Source: Mesostigma viride (taxonomy: Eukaryota; Streptophyta; Mesostigmatophyceae; Mesostigmatales; Mesostigmataceae). From it: a DNA stretch of 31,893 bases. The stretch covers positions 1 through 31,893 of the forward strand of contig RPFO01001041.1 in the NCBI GenBank assembly GCA_009746045.1, in the 5' to 3' direction. The notes under the pieces were generated by a model. That model saw only the letters and a program-made list of their open reading frames with translations. It was not told the origin of the DNA and did not search any database. Made by a program: the position numbers and the translations under genes. The first letter of the stretch is position 1. Every line of letters begins with the position of its first letter. This document shows positions 1-7,690 of this stretch, piece after piece.

Positions 1-587
1 TCGCCCCACACACCGAGCGAGCTTGCGGCGGAGACCTCCGGGAACCCGTATATGCCGTTGGATTGCACGTCGATTCCCTGCATGGGCCACGTGAACCGCG
101 GGTCCATGAGGAAGGTGTTGTCGGTGATCATCTGCCCGAACGCGCCCTTGGTCGCGACCCCGATGGACCCCCATCCGTCGACGGAAATGGGGGCCGGGAT
201 GTACGGCCGCAACGTCTGGATGTCCGTCACGGGGAAGTCCTTGGTGTTGGAGGTGATGAAGCCCACGCCCACCTTGTGGTCGTCGAGAGTGGCGCCCACG
301 ACGTCCTCGGGCTTCGGCAGCCGCTCGGTCCCGAAGCTCAATTGGTCTTCGAACGTGGAGCCGTAACTCAGCCCGGCCCCCCGCACACGCGTGTCCAGGT
401 TGAACATCATGTCGTAGGACTCGGCGGGGACGATCATCGTCGCGGTGCCCGCGTCCGCAGCGAAGGAGGAGTTGAGGGCCTGGAACGCCTCGTCCCCGCA
501 GATCGTGTCGAAGATTTCCGGACGCGAGGTGACGCCGACGTACTCCTCGCTCGTGTTCGCAACGGGGTTGCAGCGGGATCCCATCAT
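1..587 (-). CDS. Hypothetical protein, N-terminal part (runs off the left edge)
   Basis: An open frame on the minus strand begins at a double ATG (587 and 584) and stays open to base 1, so about 195 residues are visible and the C-terminus lies outside the window. Codon use is GC-rich like the neighbours, and the translation has ordinary protein composition with no low complexity, whereas the plus-strand frames here look like shadows. The N-terminus reads MMGSRCNPVANTSEEYVGV. I see no signal peptide, membrane segment or zinc motif. The many short beta-type stretches and Gly/Asp/Pro turns would suit a structural or virion protein, but this is only an impression. The start is preceded by an AT-rich stretch (about 608-622) that may be its promoter. 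Function unknown. Confidence 0.7.
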   Translation of the reverse strand, partial: MMGSRCNPVANTSEEYVGVTSRPEIFDTICGDEAFQALNSSFAADAGTATMIVPAESYDMMFNLDTRVRGAGLSYGSTFEDQLSFGTERLPKPEDVVGATLDDHKVGVGFITSNTKDFPVTDIQTLRPYIPAPISVDGWGSIGVATKGAFGQMITDNTFLMDPRFTWPMQGIDVQSNGIYGFPEVSAASSLGVWG

Positions 588-670
588 GATCTCTTTCCAG
601 AGGGCACACAAATTAAATTGAGAAATGTTACTGCGCTACTTCCTTGTCGCCGTATTCCGGTCGCTTCTTC

Positions 671-2426
671 TTAGCGGTTGAGTTGGATTGCCTGCCGCCC
701 TCTGGCGATTGCCACTTCCGCGGGGGCGGCCCCGAGTGCGGCGAGCGGGCGCCCCATCTGGCGCCGAGGCGGCAGCCGGGACCCTCCCCTGGCTCGCTCG
801 ACTAGACGTGCTGCTTCCCCGCCCGCGGCCGCGCCCGCGACCAGCAGACGGTTGCGCGCCCGCCGCCCCCCCGGTTGAGAGCTGCTGCCTCTCTTAAGGC
901 CTCCTTGCAAGACGGAGGGCGGGCGCCCTCTCAAGTTTTGATCCCTCATTAGGCGCTCGCCGCCCACCCCCACAAGATTGTTGAGAGTCTCCGCGCTCCT
1001 CCGCTGCGGGTCCTGCTGGGAGCGCGTCTGGCCCGGCCGGGACTGGGCCGGCGGCGGCGGCGGCGGCGGCGGCACGTCCGAATTCATGATCAAGGCCTCC
1101 CAATGCCCACTTTTGTGGCGAATGTAAACGGGCGGGATGTTGTTTCTGCTCCCGGGATCGTAGAGGGCATACCAATACCAATCTCCAACAGTCGTTTTTT
1201 CTTGGTAAACGTAGATAGGCGTCCGAAAATGGCGCGATAAGATGGCAATCGCATCTGATTCCCCTTCGGAGCATTCAGTCGGCTTGAATATTTTTTTGAG
1301 TTGGTCTTCGATAGTTGTTCCGGGCGGGTCTGTGAGCAGATGCGAGGGGAATTTAGCTCGTATCTCTTTGACATATTTTTCAATCTGCGGACGCACTTCC
1401 TCTTTCAGCGCTCGCGTCCTCTGGACCACCTGTTCGGACGTCACGGTCTCCCCTTTCCGGAACGCGTCCACAATCAAGAGGGCATTAAACATGCATTTGC
1501 CATCACCCTGCGTGATGCGCCTGAACGCCGACTCATCACCATCGGGCGCCTTCACGACATAGGCCTTGTCGACGCCCGCATCCATGCGTGGGGGGTATGT
1601 GACAGACCGGTCATTAACCGAGAAACCGAAGCTGTTGTTGTCTCCGGACCATGCAACGTTGTTCTCGCCTCCCGTAGGGTCAGGGTCTAGGGGTAAGGGT
1701 TTAGGATTAGACGGCGGTGTAGGATTGGACGACGGTGGTTGAGTAGGATTAGACGGCGGTTGAGAAGGATTGGACGACGGTGGTTGAGTAGGATTAGACG
1801 GCAGTGTAGGATTGGACGACGGTGGTTGAGTAGGATTAGACGGCGGTTGAGAAGGATTGGACGACGGTGGTTGAGTCGGTTGAGAAGGATTGGGCGGTGC
1901 TGGTCGAGACTGTGGGGTGTTGGATTGCTTGTTCTTGGCTCGAGAAGCCTTTAGGATGCCGTTGAGGACAGAGGCAAATTGGCCCGCTGGCTGGCTGGGG
2001 GGGCTGGCTGGGGGGGGGCTGCTGGCTGGGGGGGGCTACCTGTGGGGGTGGGGGCTGGCGGGGGGTGGACAGACTTGGCTGCCGGGGGGGGCTGACGGGG
2101 GATGAGGCTTGGCCGCCACCCGGCGCAAACAGCCCGTAGTGGCGGAGTTGCCGCAACCTCTGACACTGCGCCCTAGACCCGTATTGCTTACCGTACGGCG
2201 GCGGATCTCTAATTCCGCAAAAAGCGGTCGCGGCCGTCGGAGCGGCGTCAATGTCCCTGTTCCCCCCCCCGCGAGGGAAGAGGGTGCGGGCCACCACGTT
2301 TCCAAATAGCCTGATGTGATGCTTGCATTCCTCCTCTGTGCCCATGGGGACTCCATTAGGTCCTAAACCATCTGTGCTTATTTTGTTTCCGCAGTAAAAT
2401 GGGGGGGGCATGCGTTTGATTATCAA
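671..2426 (-). CDS. OTU-type cysteine protease (deubiquitinase-like), modular, one apparent frameshift
   Basis: The C-terminal half holds an OTU domain: an Asp-Gly-Lys-Cys-Met-Phe catalytic-Cys motif (Cys codon near 1495) and a Gly-His-Trp-Glu-Ala-Leu motif with the likely catalytic His near 1100. OTU proteases cleave ubiquitin chains, and viral ones are thought to counter host ubiquitin signalling. The frame of this domain stays open upstream of the Met at 1585 without any ATG, through a proline-rich repeat linker, to about 2000. The N-terminal part (2426 to about 2040) is in another frame and has two Tyr/Phe-Cys-Gly modules (YCGNKIST and FCGIRDPP) resembling short Cys modules seen in other nucleocytovirus proteins. 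Runs of 7, 9 and 8 G between 1996 and 2036 are the likely site of a one-base error joining both parts. The C-terminal tail is Pro-rich, then Arg/Ala-rich. The OTU call is strong; one-gene continuity is inferred. Confidence 0.75.
1703..1893 (-). repeat. 45-bp coding tandem repeat (Pro/Ser/Asn/Gln linker)
   Basis: About four imperfect 45-bp units built from the alternating blocks GGATTAGACGGCGGTTGAGA and GGATTGGACGACGGTGGTTG. Read on the minus strand in the OTU frame they encode repeats of PPSSNPSQPPSNPTQ. The unit length is a multiple of three and the frame is open throughout, which supports the view that this is a flexible linker between the N-terminal Cys modules and the OTU domain. One unit has a Gln-Pro to Leu change (the CAGTG variant near 1802). 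Confidence 0.85.
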
Positions 2427-2437
2427 TAGGTTACATT

Positions 2438-3124
2438 TTACTCAGCGGCCACACCATCCTCCTCACGGGGCTCCTCTCTCTCAATGAAGGAGTACGCATT
2501 GGGGATGCGGCCGTTAGGGAAAAACTGGACCATCTTCACTACGGGGGAGCACCCGAACTGCTTGTCCATGAACCAGAGGCGCGAGACCTCCACAATGGCC
2601 TGGACGTACATTCCCCTCTCTAGATCCTCCATCTTGGCCGGCAGCTTGTTATCGTCAAAAAACTGACACTCCGGCTTGTCGTTGCGGAAGGGCACAGTGC
2701 ACTTCAACGTCGGGGGGAACTGCTCTTTCTTGGAGGGCTTCACGGCCGAGGTGTACAGCTCGTTCACGACGTCCAGACTTATCTTCTTGTTGAACCAGGT
2801 CGTGCTCTTCTCGAACGAGGTTTCTTTGTTCCGGTCGTCGAAGGCGACCCACTTGCTGTAAAACTTGCCCCCGTCCTCCTCCTCGTTGAGGTAGTCATCG
2901 AAGCTGAGGTCGAGGGTGTACTTGACCTCTCCTTTCTTCCCCTCGAAGCGGCTTATGCCGAAAGGCGCCCTCATTTTCGGGGTCTGGATGCGGATTGGCA
3001 CCTCCTTCCCATCCTTGGCGTAGTTCAGATAGACGGACAGCCCGCCGGTGGTGGACCTCTTCGGGTCGCGGTACACGATCTTCTTGGGGTCGAAATCCTC
3101 GAACAGGACGATCGTGGACGCCAT
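2438..3124 (-). CDS. Conserved nucleocytovirus protein, ssDNA-binding-like (DUF5871-type)
   Basis: An intact frame of 228 residues from the ATG at 3124. The open frame extends a little upstream only through a GTG, so the ATG in good context was chosen. The N-terminal region has the pattern KKIVYRDPKR, then a Leu-Ser-Val-Tyr-Leu-Asn-Tyr strand, and IQTPKMRAPFGISRF followed by a Tyr-Thr-Leu-Asp-Leu-Ser-Phe strand. This order is typical of a family found across algal and amoebal giant viruses and often annotated as ssDNA-binding-like. The C-terminus is acidic (REEPREEDGVAAE), as in many ssDNA-binding proteins. A TATA box lies about 120 bp upstream and overlaps the stop codon of the HNH gene. A nucleic-acid-binding role is inferred from family resemblance and the acidic tail, not from an OB fold I can demonstrate. 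Confidence 0.6.
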   Translation of the reverse strand: MASTIVLFEDFDPKKIVYRDPKRSTTGGLSVYLNYAKDGKEVPIRIQTPKMRAPFGISRFEGKKGEVKYTLDLSFDDYLNEEEDGGKFYSKWVAFDDRNKETSFEKSTTWFNKKISLDVVNELYTSAVKPSKKEQFPPTLKCTVPFRNDKPECQFFDDNKLPAKMEDLERGMYVQAIVEVSRLWFMDKQFGCSPVVKMVQFFPNGRIPNAYSFIEREEPREEDGVAAE

Positions 3125-3141
3125 GATGACAGGGGCGGGCG

Positions 3142-3197
3142 CGGACGCTTGGGACGCTTGGACGCTTGAACACACGGACGCGGACGCTTGGACGCGT
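3142..3197 (-). repeat. AAGCGTCC repeats in the 5' leader
   Basis: The leader between the TATA box at 3246-3252 and the ATG at 3124 has at least four copies of AAGCGTCC (plus strand GGACGCTT), some separated by CGCGTCCGTG. They could bind a regulator or be simple slippage products; nothing in the sequence decides between these. Confidence 0.6.
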
Positions 3198-3245
3198 CGG
3201 TCGCGAACTGCGGGAGTCTGTGCTGATCCGCAGACCTGATGGGAT

Positions 3246-3252
3246 CTTTATA
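3246..3252 (-). promoter_or_regulatory. TATA box (GGTATAAAGATCC)
   Basis: On the minus strand the sequence reads GGTATAAAGATCCC about 120 bp upstream of the ATG at 3124. Almost the same 13-mer, GGTATAAAGACCC, lies about 110 bp upstream of the spliced gene at 20870. The match over the core and flanks suggests a shared promoter class. This box overlaps the stop codon of the upstream HNH gene. Confidence 0.6.
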
Positions 3253-3805
3253 CCATGTCCGCCCAGCGGGTATCTTGTGGCGCGGCGCCATCGGCCATCT
3301 CCGTATCCTCTTCCGTACTGCTGGGTGCTCGAGATCCGGCCCGATATTCCGTTATCTCTTTGCACGCTGACACGAACGCGGCCAGGGGCATGCGCCCCTT
3401 CATGAGGTGGACGAAATGGCACACGAGACGGATATTGGACGGCGCGTACCCCATCATGCCGTCTATCAGGTCGATGGCCGCGGAATCGGCGTGCCTCTCC
3501 TTGTCGGGGTTGTACTCGTGCTTCATCTCCCTCCCTGTGATGGCGCACCTCCCCCCCTGCGCGTCCCATATATCGCACAGGTCTTTCTCGGTGGCGGCAA
3601 TCCGGTCCCTCCTCCTGGGCACTCTGCCGATCTTATCCAGCTGGGAGCGGAAGTACCCCATTTTGGTGCTCCGGAACTCCGCGACCGACGCCCTCCTGCA
3701 CGCCCTGCACACTCCCGCGTACCTCCGGCTCCGGCTGTCCAGCTCGCCCTTCGCCTTAGGCTGCTGGCACTTCACGCAGACGGTGGCGGCGTCCGAGTTT
3801 TCCAT
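3248..3805 (-). CDS. HNH-type endonuclease-like protein
   Basis: An intact frame of 185 residues. The N-terminus has a possible zinc-binding pair, CVKC then CRAC (about residues 11-37). The C-terminal half resembles the HNH fold seen in giant-virus nucleases: a QGGRCAITGREM block, a Ser-Ala-Ala-Ile-Asp-Leu-Ile-Asp segment, GYAPSNIRLVCHFVHLMKG and a trailing helix. In the usual pattern the last block has Asn before the Met-Lys; here it is His. Such enzymes nick or cut DNA and may act as selfish homing nucleases or in genome processing. A TATATCT sequence about 25 bp upstream of the ATG (near 3832) may be its promoter. The C-terminal tail is acidic. I am confident of the family and unsure of activity. 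Confidence 0.65.
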   Translation of the reverse strand: MENSDAATVCVKCQQPKAKGELDSRSRRYAGVCRACRRASVAEFRSTKMGYFRSQLDKIGRVPRRRDRIAATEKDLCDIWDAQGGRCAITGREMKHEYNPDKERHADSAAIDLIDGMMGYAPSNIRLVCHFVHLMKGRMPLAAFVSACKEITEYRAGSRAPSSTEEDTEMADGAAPQDTRWADMV

Positions 3806-3848
3806 GGCGAGGGCGGTAGCTACCTACCTCTTAGATATACACCCGGCG

Positions 3849-4822
3849 CTAACCGCACCGGTGTCCGGTGTACACTCGGGACCGGTTCGACGCCAGCAGC
3901 TTCCTCGCGCACCCCTCTCGCATGCTCTGTACGGCCAGCCACGCCTTGATGCACGGGGAGGAGGAGGAGGAGGAGGACGCGTGTTGGGAGTACAGGGACG
4001 CCACGAGCCTCTCCCCCTCGGCGCGGTCCGGGCTCCTCATCGCCCGCAGCGCCCTGACGATGGGGGGGGGCTGTCTCCGCCCCCGCCTGTCATCGCCAGC
4101 ACGGCGTTCCATACCCTGGGAGGCGACAGCGCCGCCTTTGCGGCCACGCGCGCGTGGGATCGGACGGCCCGCGCCTTCCGCTCGCCCGACACGGGCAGCA
4201 GCAGGGACATCAGGCGCAGGGTGTGTGCCAGGCCGTCCCTGTGGGGGTCGTCCCCCTCCAAGGGCGCCGCCTCCTCCCCCAGGAGGCGCCAGGGGAGGGA
4301 GGAGGCGACGTCGGCGGAGTTGCCCAGGTTGAGCAGCGCCGCTCGGTACTCGGAGGTCAGACTGGACGCGATGAGCGCGCACAGGTGCGGCCGGGGGAGG
4401 CCCTCGAGCCTATCCTCGGCGCACCCGGACAAGGCGGCGGCGCTCCTGGCGAGCTCCCGGTGCATGGAGAGGGGGCATTGGAGGAGGTTGACCGTGCACA
4501 GGATCCTGGTGATGCTGTCGACGATGTCCTCGGCGACGAGGGCGCAGAGGTCCGCTTTCGTGGCCGTCTGCACGGCTCGCGGGGGGAGGTACGGCCGCAT
4601 CTGGGAGACGAGCAGCACCACTTGGGCCCTACCTAGCGCCTTGGCGACCCCGCGCGCGCACTGGACGGTCTGCCTCCCCATACTCTGCTTGGGCGGGATC
4701 ACTCCTAGCGATATGGTGCGCAGGTACGCCTCGAGGGGGGCGGCGGGGCGTTCATCCACGGCCGTCAGATCTTCGATGCGCATCAGAAGGCCGAGCAGCG
4801 TCTTCACCTCGTCTAGGGCCAT
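3849..4822 (-). CDS. Hypothetical protein, one apparent frameshift
   Basis: The first 250 codons run from the ATG at 4822 to a run of nine G (4062-4070). After the run a neighbouring frame continues smoothly to the stop at 3849, so one gene of about 324 residues with a homopolymer indel is the simplest reading. The protein is rich in Leu, Ala and Arg and appears largely helical. It has scattered Cys but no clear zinc motif, and a serine run near the C-terminus encoded by a GGA-type microsatellite (about 3958-3976). No family recognised. It diverges from the small gene at 4876 across about 50 bp containing TTTAAA. Confidence 0.6.
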
Positions 4823-4875
4823 GTTTAAAAGGCTCGCCTCTCTACATAGCTATTGACATTTTTGGCAGACGACGA

Positions 4876-5161
4876 ATGGACGTCCTCGTGATCCCCGCCG
4901 ACAGCCTAGAGGTCACCAAGGCGCGCGCCCTTGCGCGAAGTGTCCGCCACGCGCAGGATCGTGACGGGCACTTCTCTGGCCGTCCCCGTGGGCCATTGCG
5001 ACTGCGGGGCGGTGGCCGAGTACGACCCGTTCGCGGCGTCCAAGGGCCACCCCATCAACGTGCTGGCGAGTTTCGCCTTCCGCCGCGCGATCTACGGTGA
5101 CGTGTTGGTCACGGGTGTGAATCCTGGGTATGGAGATGATCACGTCACGTCATGCGTGTAG
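4876..5161 (+). CDS. Small DUF3846-like protein, apparent frameshift
   Basis: The start reads MDVLVIPADSLEVTKARALA from 4876. A second frame from about 4931 to the stop at 5161 carries GHCDCGAVAEYDPFAASKG, then PINVLASFAFRRAIYGDVLVTG. A Pro-Ile-Asn start, a small-residue stretch and an Ile-x-Gly-Asp-Val-Leu-Val-Thr-Gly end resemble DUF3846 proteins of phages and some large viruses. The frame change falls at the GC-rich stretch 4918-4935, so a sequencing indel is likely; alternatively only one of the two frames is real. It ends one base before the convergent stop of the VLTF2-like gene. Function of the family is unknown. Confidence 0.45.
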
Positions 5162-5162
5162 G

Positions 5163-5861
5163 CTACTTTTTCTTATTATTAATCACGTTCACAAACTTGT
5201 CCAGCGAACAGGCCTTGTTGACAGCCGGCCTGGCTCTCTTCATGGCTAGACCGGACGCCTCCTCCTTGGGCGCCTGCGGGGGGCGCTTCCTGGACAAGCA
5301 CACGGGCAAGTCTTCGCCCGCCGCCTTGCCCCCGTCCCTCGCCCCCGCGTTCTTGCTAGAAATGGTGGTGACGCAGTCCACCTGAGTGGCGTACTCCATC
5401 GCGAAGGGCGGTTCCGCCAGCATGTGCACTTCTCCGCGCGCGGAACTGCTCCTGAACTCGTCCACGTCCATGTGCCCGCCGAACATCTTGAGACATTGCC
5501 TCGGAGGGGCGGCGATGACGCCAGGGAAGGAGGAGGGCCTCGACTCGGCCCGCCACAGCCTCTGCGCCATGATGAAGAGGTAGTGGTTGCGCAGGTCCCT
5601 GCAGGCGCCTCCCTCCTTCAGGTTGTACGCCTTGGCGCAGTTGGGCGAGCAGAAGCACCCCGTCACGCAGAAGGCGGTGTCGTGCCTCGTCATCCTGGTG
5701 GGGAGAGGGAAGGGGACGCCGTCAAAGGGGTGGCAACACCACCAGCAGCAGAGGGGGGTGGACGTGGGCCACTTGGCGCCGTCGGCCATCATTTTCAGCA
5801 GCGCGCGCGTCACCGGCGGCACCTGCGGGGTCGGCGGCGGCAGCTCATCCGCAGTCTCCAT
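5163..5861 (-). CDS. VLTF2/A1L-like late transcription factor with FCS zinc finger
   Basis: An intact frame of 232 residues. The central part has CCWWCCHPFDG and, about 25 residues later, GCFCSPNCAKAYN. The Phe-Cys-Ser-x-x-Cys-x-x-Ala-Tyr block is the signature of the MYM/FCS-type zinc finger in the poxvirus A1L (VLTF-2) family, which is conserved across nucleocytoviruses and activates late transcription. After it come an Arg-Asn-His-Tyr-Leu-Phe-Ile helix and a basic C-terminal tail (VINNKKK) that may bind nucleic acid or direct nuclear entry. It overlaps the upstream unknown gene (5845-6624) by 17 bp on the same strand, suggesting coupled expression. It probably works with the VLTF3-like factor encoded at 26193. 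Confidence 0.75.
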   Translation of the reverse strand: METADELPPPTPQVPPVTRALLKMMADGAKWPTSTPLCCWWCCHPFDGVPFPLPTRMTRHDTAFCVTGCFCSPNCAKAYNLKEGGACRDLRNHYLFIMAQRLWRAESRPSSFPGVIAAPPRQCLKMFGGHMDVDEFRSSSARGEVHMLAEPPFAMEYATQVDCVTTISSKNAGARDGGKAAGEDLPVCLSRKRPPQAPKEEASGLAMKRARPAVNKACSLDKFVNVINNKKK

Positions 5862-6624
5862 AGCGTCCCTTGACGACCTGCGGCTTCAACACCTTGGTCT
5901 GGCACACGCCGCTGTAGACGATGCAGCCGTCCGTGGCTGGGTGGAAGATGAGCGTGCGCCCGTCGCCGTAGATGACCCGCAGAAACTGCGGCCGGTCCGC
6001 GGGCTGCTGCTTGCCCGAGAGCGCCAGAAACCGGAGGATGCACCAGATGAACTGGGGGATGCCTGCCCCCGCGTAGAAGTCGTCGTCTTCGCCCAATAGT
6101 TTGCGCAGGCCTTCGGTTACGTCCGCGTTGTCCGGGGACGGATACCACGCGCCCAACGAGGCCGACAGGATCTTGTGGGTCTTGGGCTCGGCCTCCGCCC
6201 CGTCTACTGCCGGGAGCTTTATAGGCGGGAAGCGCACGTTTTTCTGGGACAGCTTCAGGTTGTACGTAACGGCCAGGTCCCTCCCTGCGTGTCTGTACTG
6301 CACGACGAGACACGGCTTGGCCAGGGGCGCCACGTACTCCTCGGCGTTCGTGTTCGCGAGCAGCTGGGCCGCGGGCATGTCGAGGCCGCCTCCCTCCCGC
6401 CGCACGGCCTCCACGAGCGCCTCGGTGAAGTCCCTGTCCCCTCCCTCGTGGCTGATGCGGGCGTCCTGGATTTTGTAGTACTCGGATTCCGCCTCGGGTT
6501 TCCGCTTCAGCCGCGCGTGCCACCCGCGCACCGCGCCCATTGACAGGAGCAGGTAGGAGCAGGCCGACTCCCACGCCGACCAGAACGACCGTTTCAGGGC
6601 GGCGAGACTCCATCCATGCTCCAT
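5845..6624 (-). CDS. Hypothetical protein
   Basis: An intact frame of 259 residues from the ATG at 6624. A second long minus-strand frame here has extreme Arg/Gly composition and looks like a shadow. Near the N-terminus is a moderately hydrophobic stretch (about residues 14-32, FWSAWESACSYLLLSMGAV), which could be a membrane segment or a buried helix. The middle and C-terminal parts mix charged helices with strand-like stretches (LVVQYRHAGRDLAVTYN, then CIVYSGVCQTKVLK). No family recognised. It overlaps the small gene upstream by 31 bp and the VLTF2-like gene downstream by 17 bp, so the three probably form one transcription unit. Confidence 0.65.
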   Translation of the reverse strand: MEHGWSLAALKRSFWSAWESACSYLLLSMGAVRGWHARLKRKPEAESEYYKIQDARISHEGGDRDFTEALVEAVRREGGGLDMPAAQLLANTNAEEYVAPLAKPCLVVQYRHAGRDLAVTYNLKLSQKNVRFPPIKLPAVDGAEAEPKTHKILSASLGAWYPSPDNADVTEGLRKLLGEDDDFYAGAGIPQFIWCILRFLALSGKQQPADRPQFLRVIYGDGRTLIFHPATDGCIVYSGVCQTKVLKPQVVKGRYGDCG

Positions 6625-6911
6625 TGCCCGTCGTCGTCGTCCTTACTGTAGTCCCTCAGATTATCCTTGAGCGCCTCTAGACGCACCCTGCGCTGGTCCG
6701 TGCTGTACGTGGCGTCCACGTATTGCCGGTACTTCCGCCGCAGCCCCCCGTCGGGCACGTCCTGCTTGTTGACCTTCGGCACGTTGACGGGCTGCGCGGT
6801 CGTGTGGCGCACGCTCACGGTCTTGAGGCCCGAGTCCGTCGATGCGCGGAAGGTGGGCGGGGCCGGGGCGTGGGGTCGGGTCTGCAGCATGTCCTCGTAC
6901 CAGGCCGCCAT
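6594..6911 (-). CDS. Small hypothetical protein
   Basis: An intact frame of 105 residues from the ATG at 6911. The N-terminus is Pro/Ala/Thr-rich and probably flexible. The middle is basic (GLRRKYRQYVDATYSTDQRR) and the C-terminus has an Asp run (KDDDDGQW). No motif recognised. The next gene starts inside its last 31 bases, and the lipase-like gene starts 23 bp away on the other strand, so a compact divergent promoter lies at 6912-6934. Confidence 0.55.
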   Translation of the reverse strand: MAAWYEDMLQTRPHAPAPPTFRASTDSGLKTVSVRHTTAQPVNVPKVNKQDVPDGGLRRKYRQYVDATYSTDQRRVRLEALKDNLRDYSKDDDDGQWSMDGVSPP

Positions 6912-6934
6912 CGGGGCGTATTTCTTCGTCTACT

Positions 6935-7690
6935 ATGACGCTCACAAAACAAATGGCGACGGAACGCATACTGGAGTACGCGGGACTCGCGGCCATCATC
7001 CCGTCCCTCCCCGGCGGGCGCCGATCGTTCGTGAGGCGCATGAACCGGCAGGTGCGCTGGACGGGCGGCGGCAAGGCCTTCCTGCTGAACTACCCGGAGA
7101 GCAGGCGCCAGGTGCTGGTCGTCGGGGGGTCGGGCGGCCACGGGTTCTCGGGGGCTGACCCGAGCGCCGACTCGGAGATGGTGATGGAGGCCTCGTTGGG
7201 CGTGCGCTTCCACAGGGGGTACCTCGCGAGCGCGCGCTCCCTGTGCGAGCACCTCCTGACGCACCCGAGCATGGTCAAGCGGGGCGGCGGCTGGCACATG
7301 GACATCACGGGCGGCGGCAACGGGGGGGCGGTGGGCGTGATAGCGGGCAGCCTCCTGACGCGGCGGCAGACGGACGTGGGCGAGGTCGTCACGTTCAGCC
7401 AGCCGGCGGTGACGGACGCGGCGGGGGCGGACACGCTGCGTGGGACCCTGTCCCTTACGCGCGTGGTGCCCTCCAAAGGGGAGGAGGAGGAGGGCCACTT
7501 CGGCGACAGGGTGACGGTCCGGGCGCGCGGCTGCCCGCGATGCGCGGGAGATTGTATGGCGTGGTACGTGTCCGCCCTCGCGAACAATATCACGCACGGT
7601 AGTAGCGACACGAGCGGCGATGGCGGCAGGCACGACAGCGAACAGCACGACAGCGAGACGAAGGAGTGCGCATGCGCTTGTCTATTTTGA
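6935..7690 (+). CDS. Class-3-lipase-like protein without the nucleophile serine
   Basis: The chosen start is the ATG at 6935 (an in-frame ATG at 6953 is also possible), giving about 251 residues. Features of the alpha/beta-hydrolase lipase_3 family appear in order: a QVLVVGGSGG strand and loop, FHRGYLASARSL (the His-x-Gly-Phe block), WHMDITGGGNGGAVGVIAG in place of the nucleophile elbow, then VVTFSQPAVTD (the usual TFG-x-PRVGD). The elbow normally reads Gly-His-Ser-x-Gly-Gly; here it reads Gly-Gly-Gly-Asn-Gly-Gly, so no serine is present. The tail has CPRCAGDCMAWYVSAL, like the C-terminal helix of the family. It may be an inactive, binding-only relative. Its last 71 bases overlap the cysteine desulfurase start. 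Confidence 0.6.
   Translation: MTLTKQMATERILEYAGLAAIIPSLPGGRRSFVRRMNRQVRWTGGGKAFLLNYPESRRQVLVVGGSGGHGFSGADPSADSEMVMEASLGVRFHRGYLASARSLCEHLLTHPSMVKRGGGWHMDITGGGNGGAVGVIAGSLLTRRQTDVGEVVTFSQPAVTDAAGADTLRGTLSLTRVVPSKGEEEEGHFGDRVTVRARGCPRCAGDCMAWYVSALANNITHGSSDTSGDGGRHDSEQHDSETKECACACLF

Noticed and set aside
63-674. Plus-strand frames at the left edge
   Set aside because: The minus strand encodes a continuous protein with normal composition; the plus frames are Arg/Val/His/Pro-rich shadows.
1675-1712. Telomere-like TAGGGT/TTTAGG repeats
   Set aside because: They lie inside the open minus-strand frame of the OTU gene and encode Pro/Asp-rich linker; the repeats are irregular and not at an end.
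3255-4856. 533-residue plus-strand frame opposite the HNH and 3849 genes
   Set aside because: Its composition (Ser/Arg/Ala runs) is that of an antisense shadow; the HNH protein on the minus strand is recognisable.
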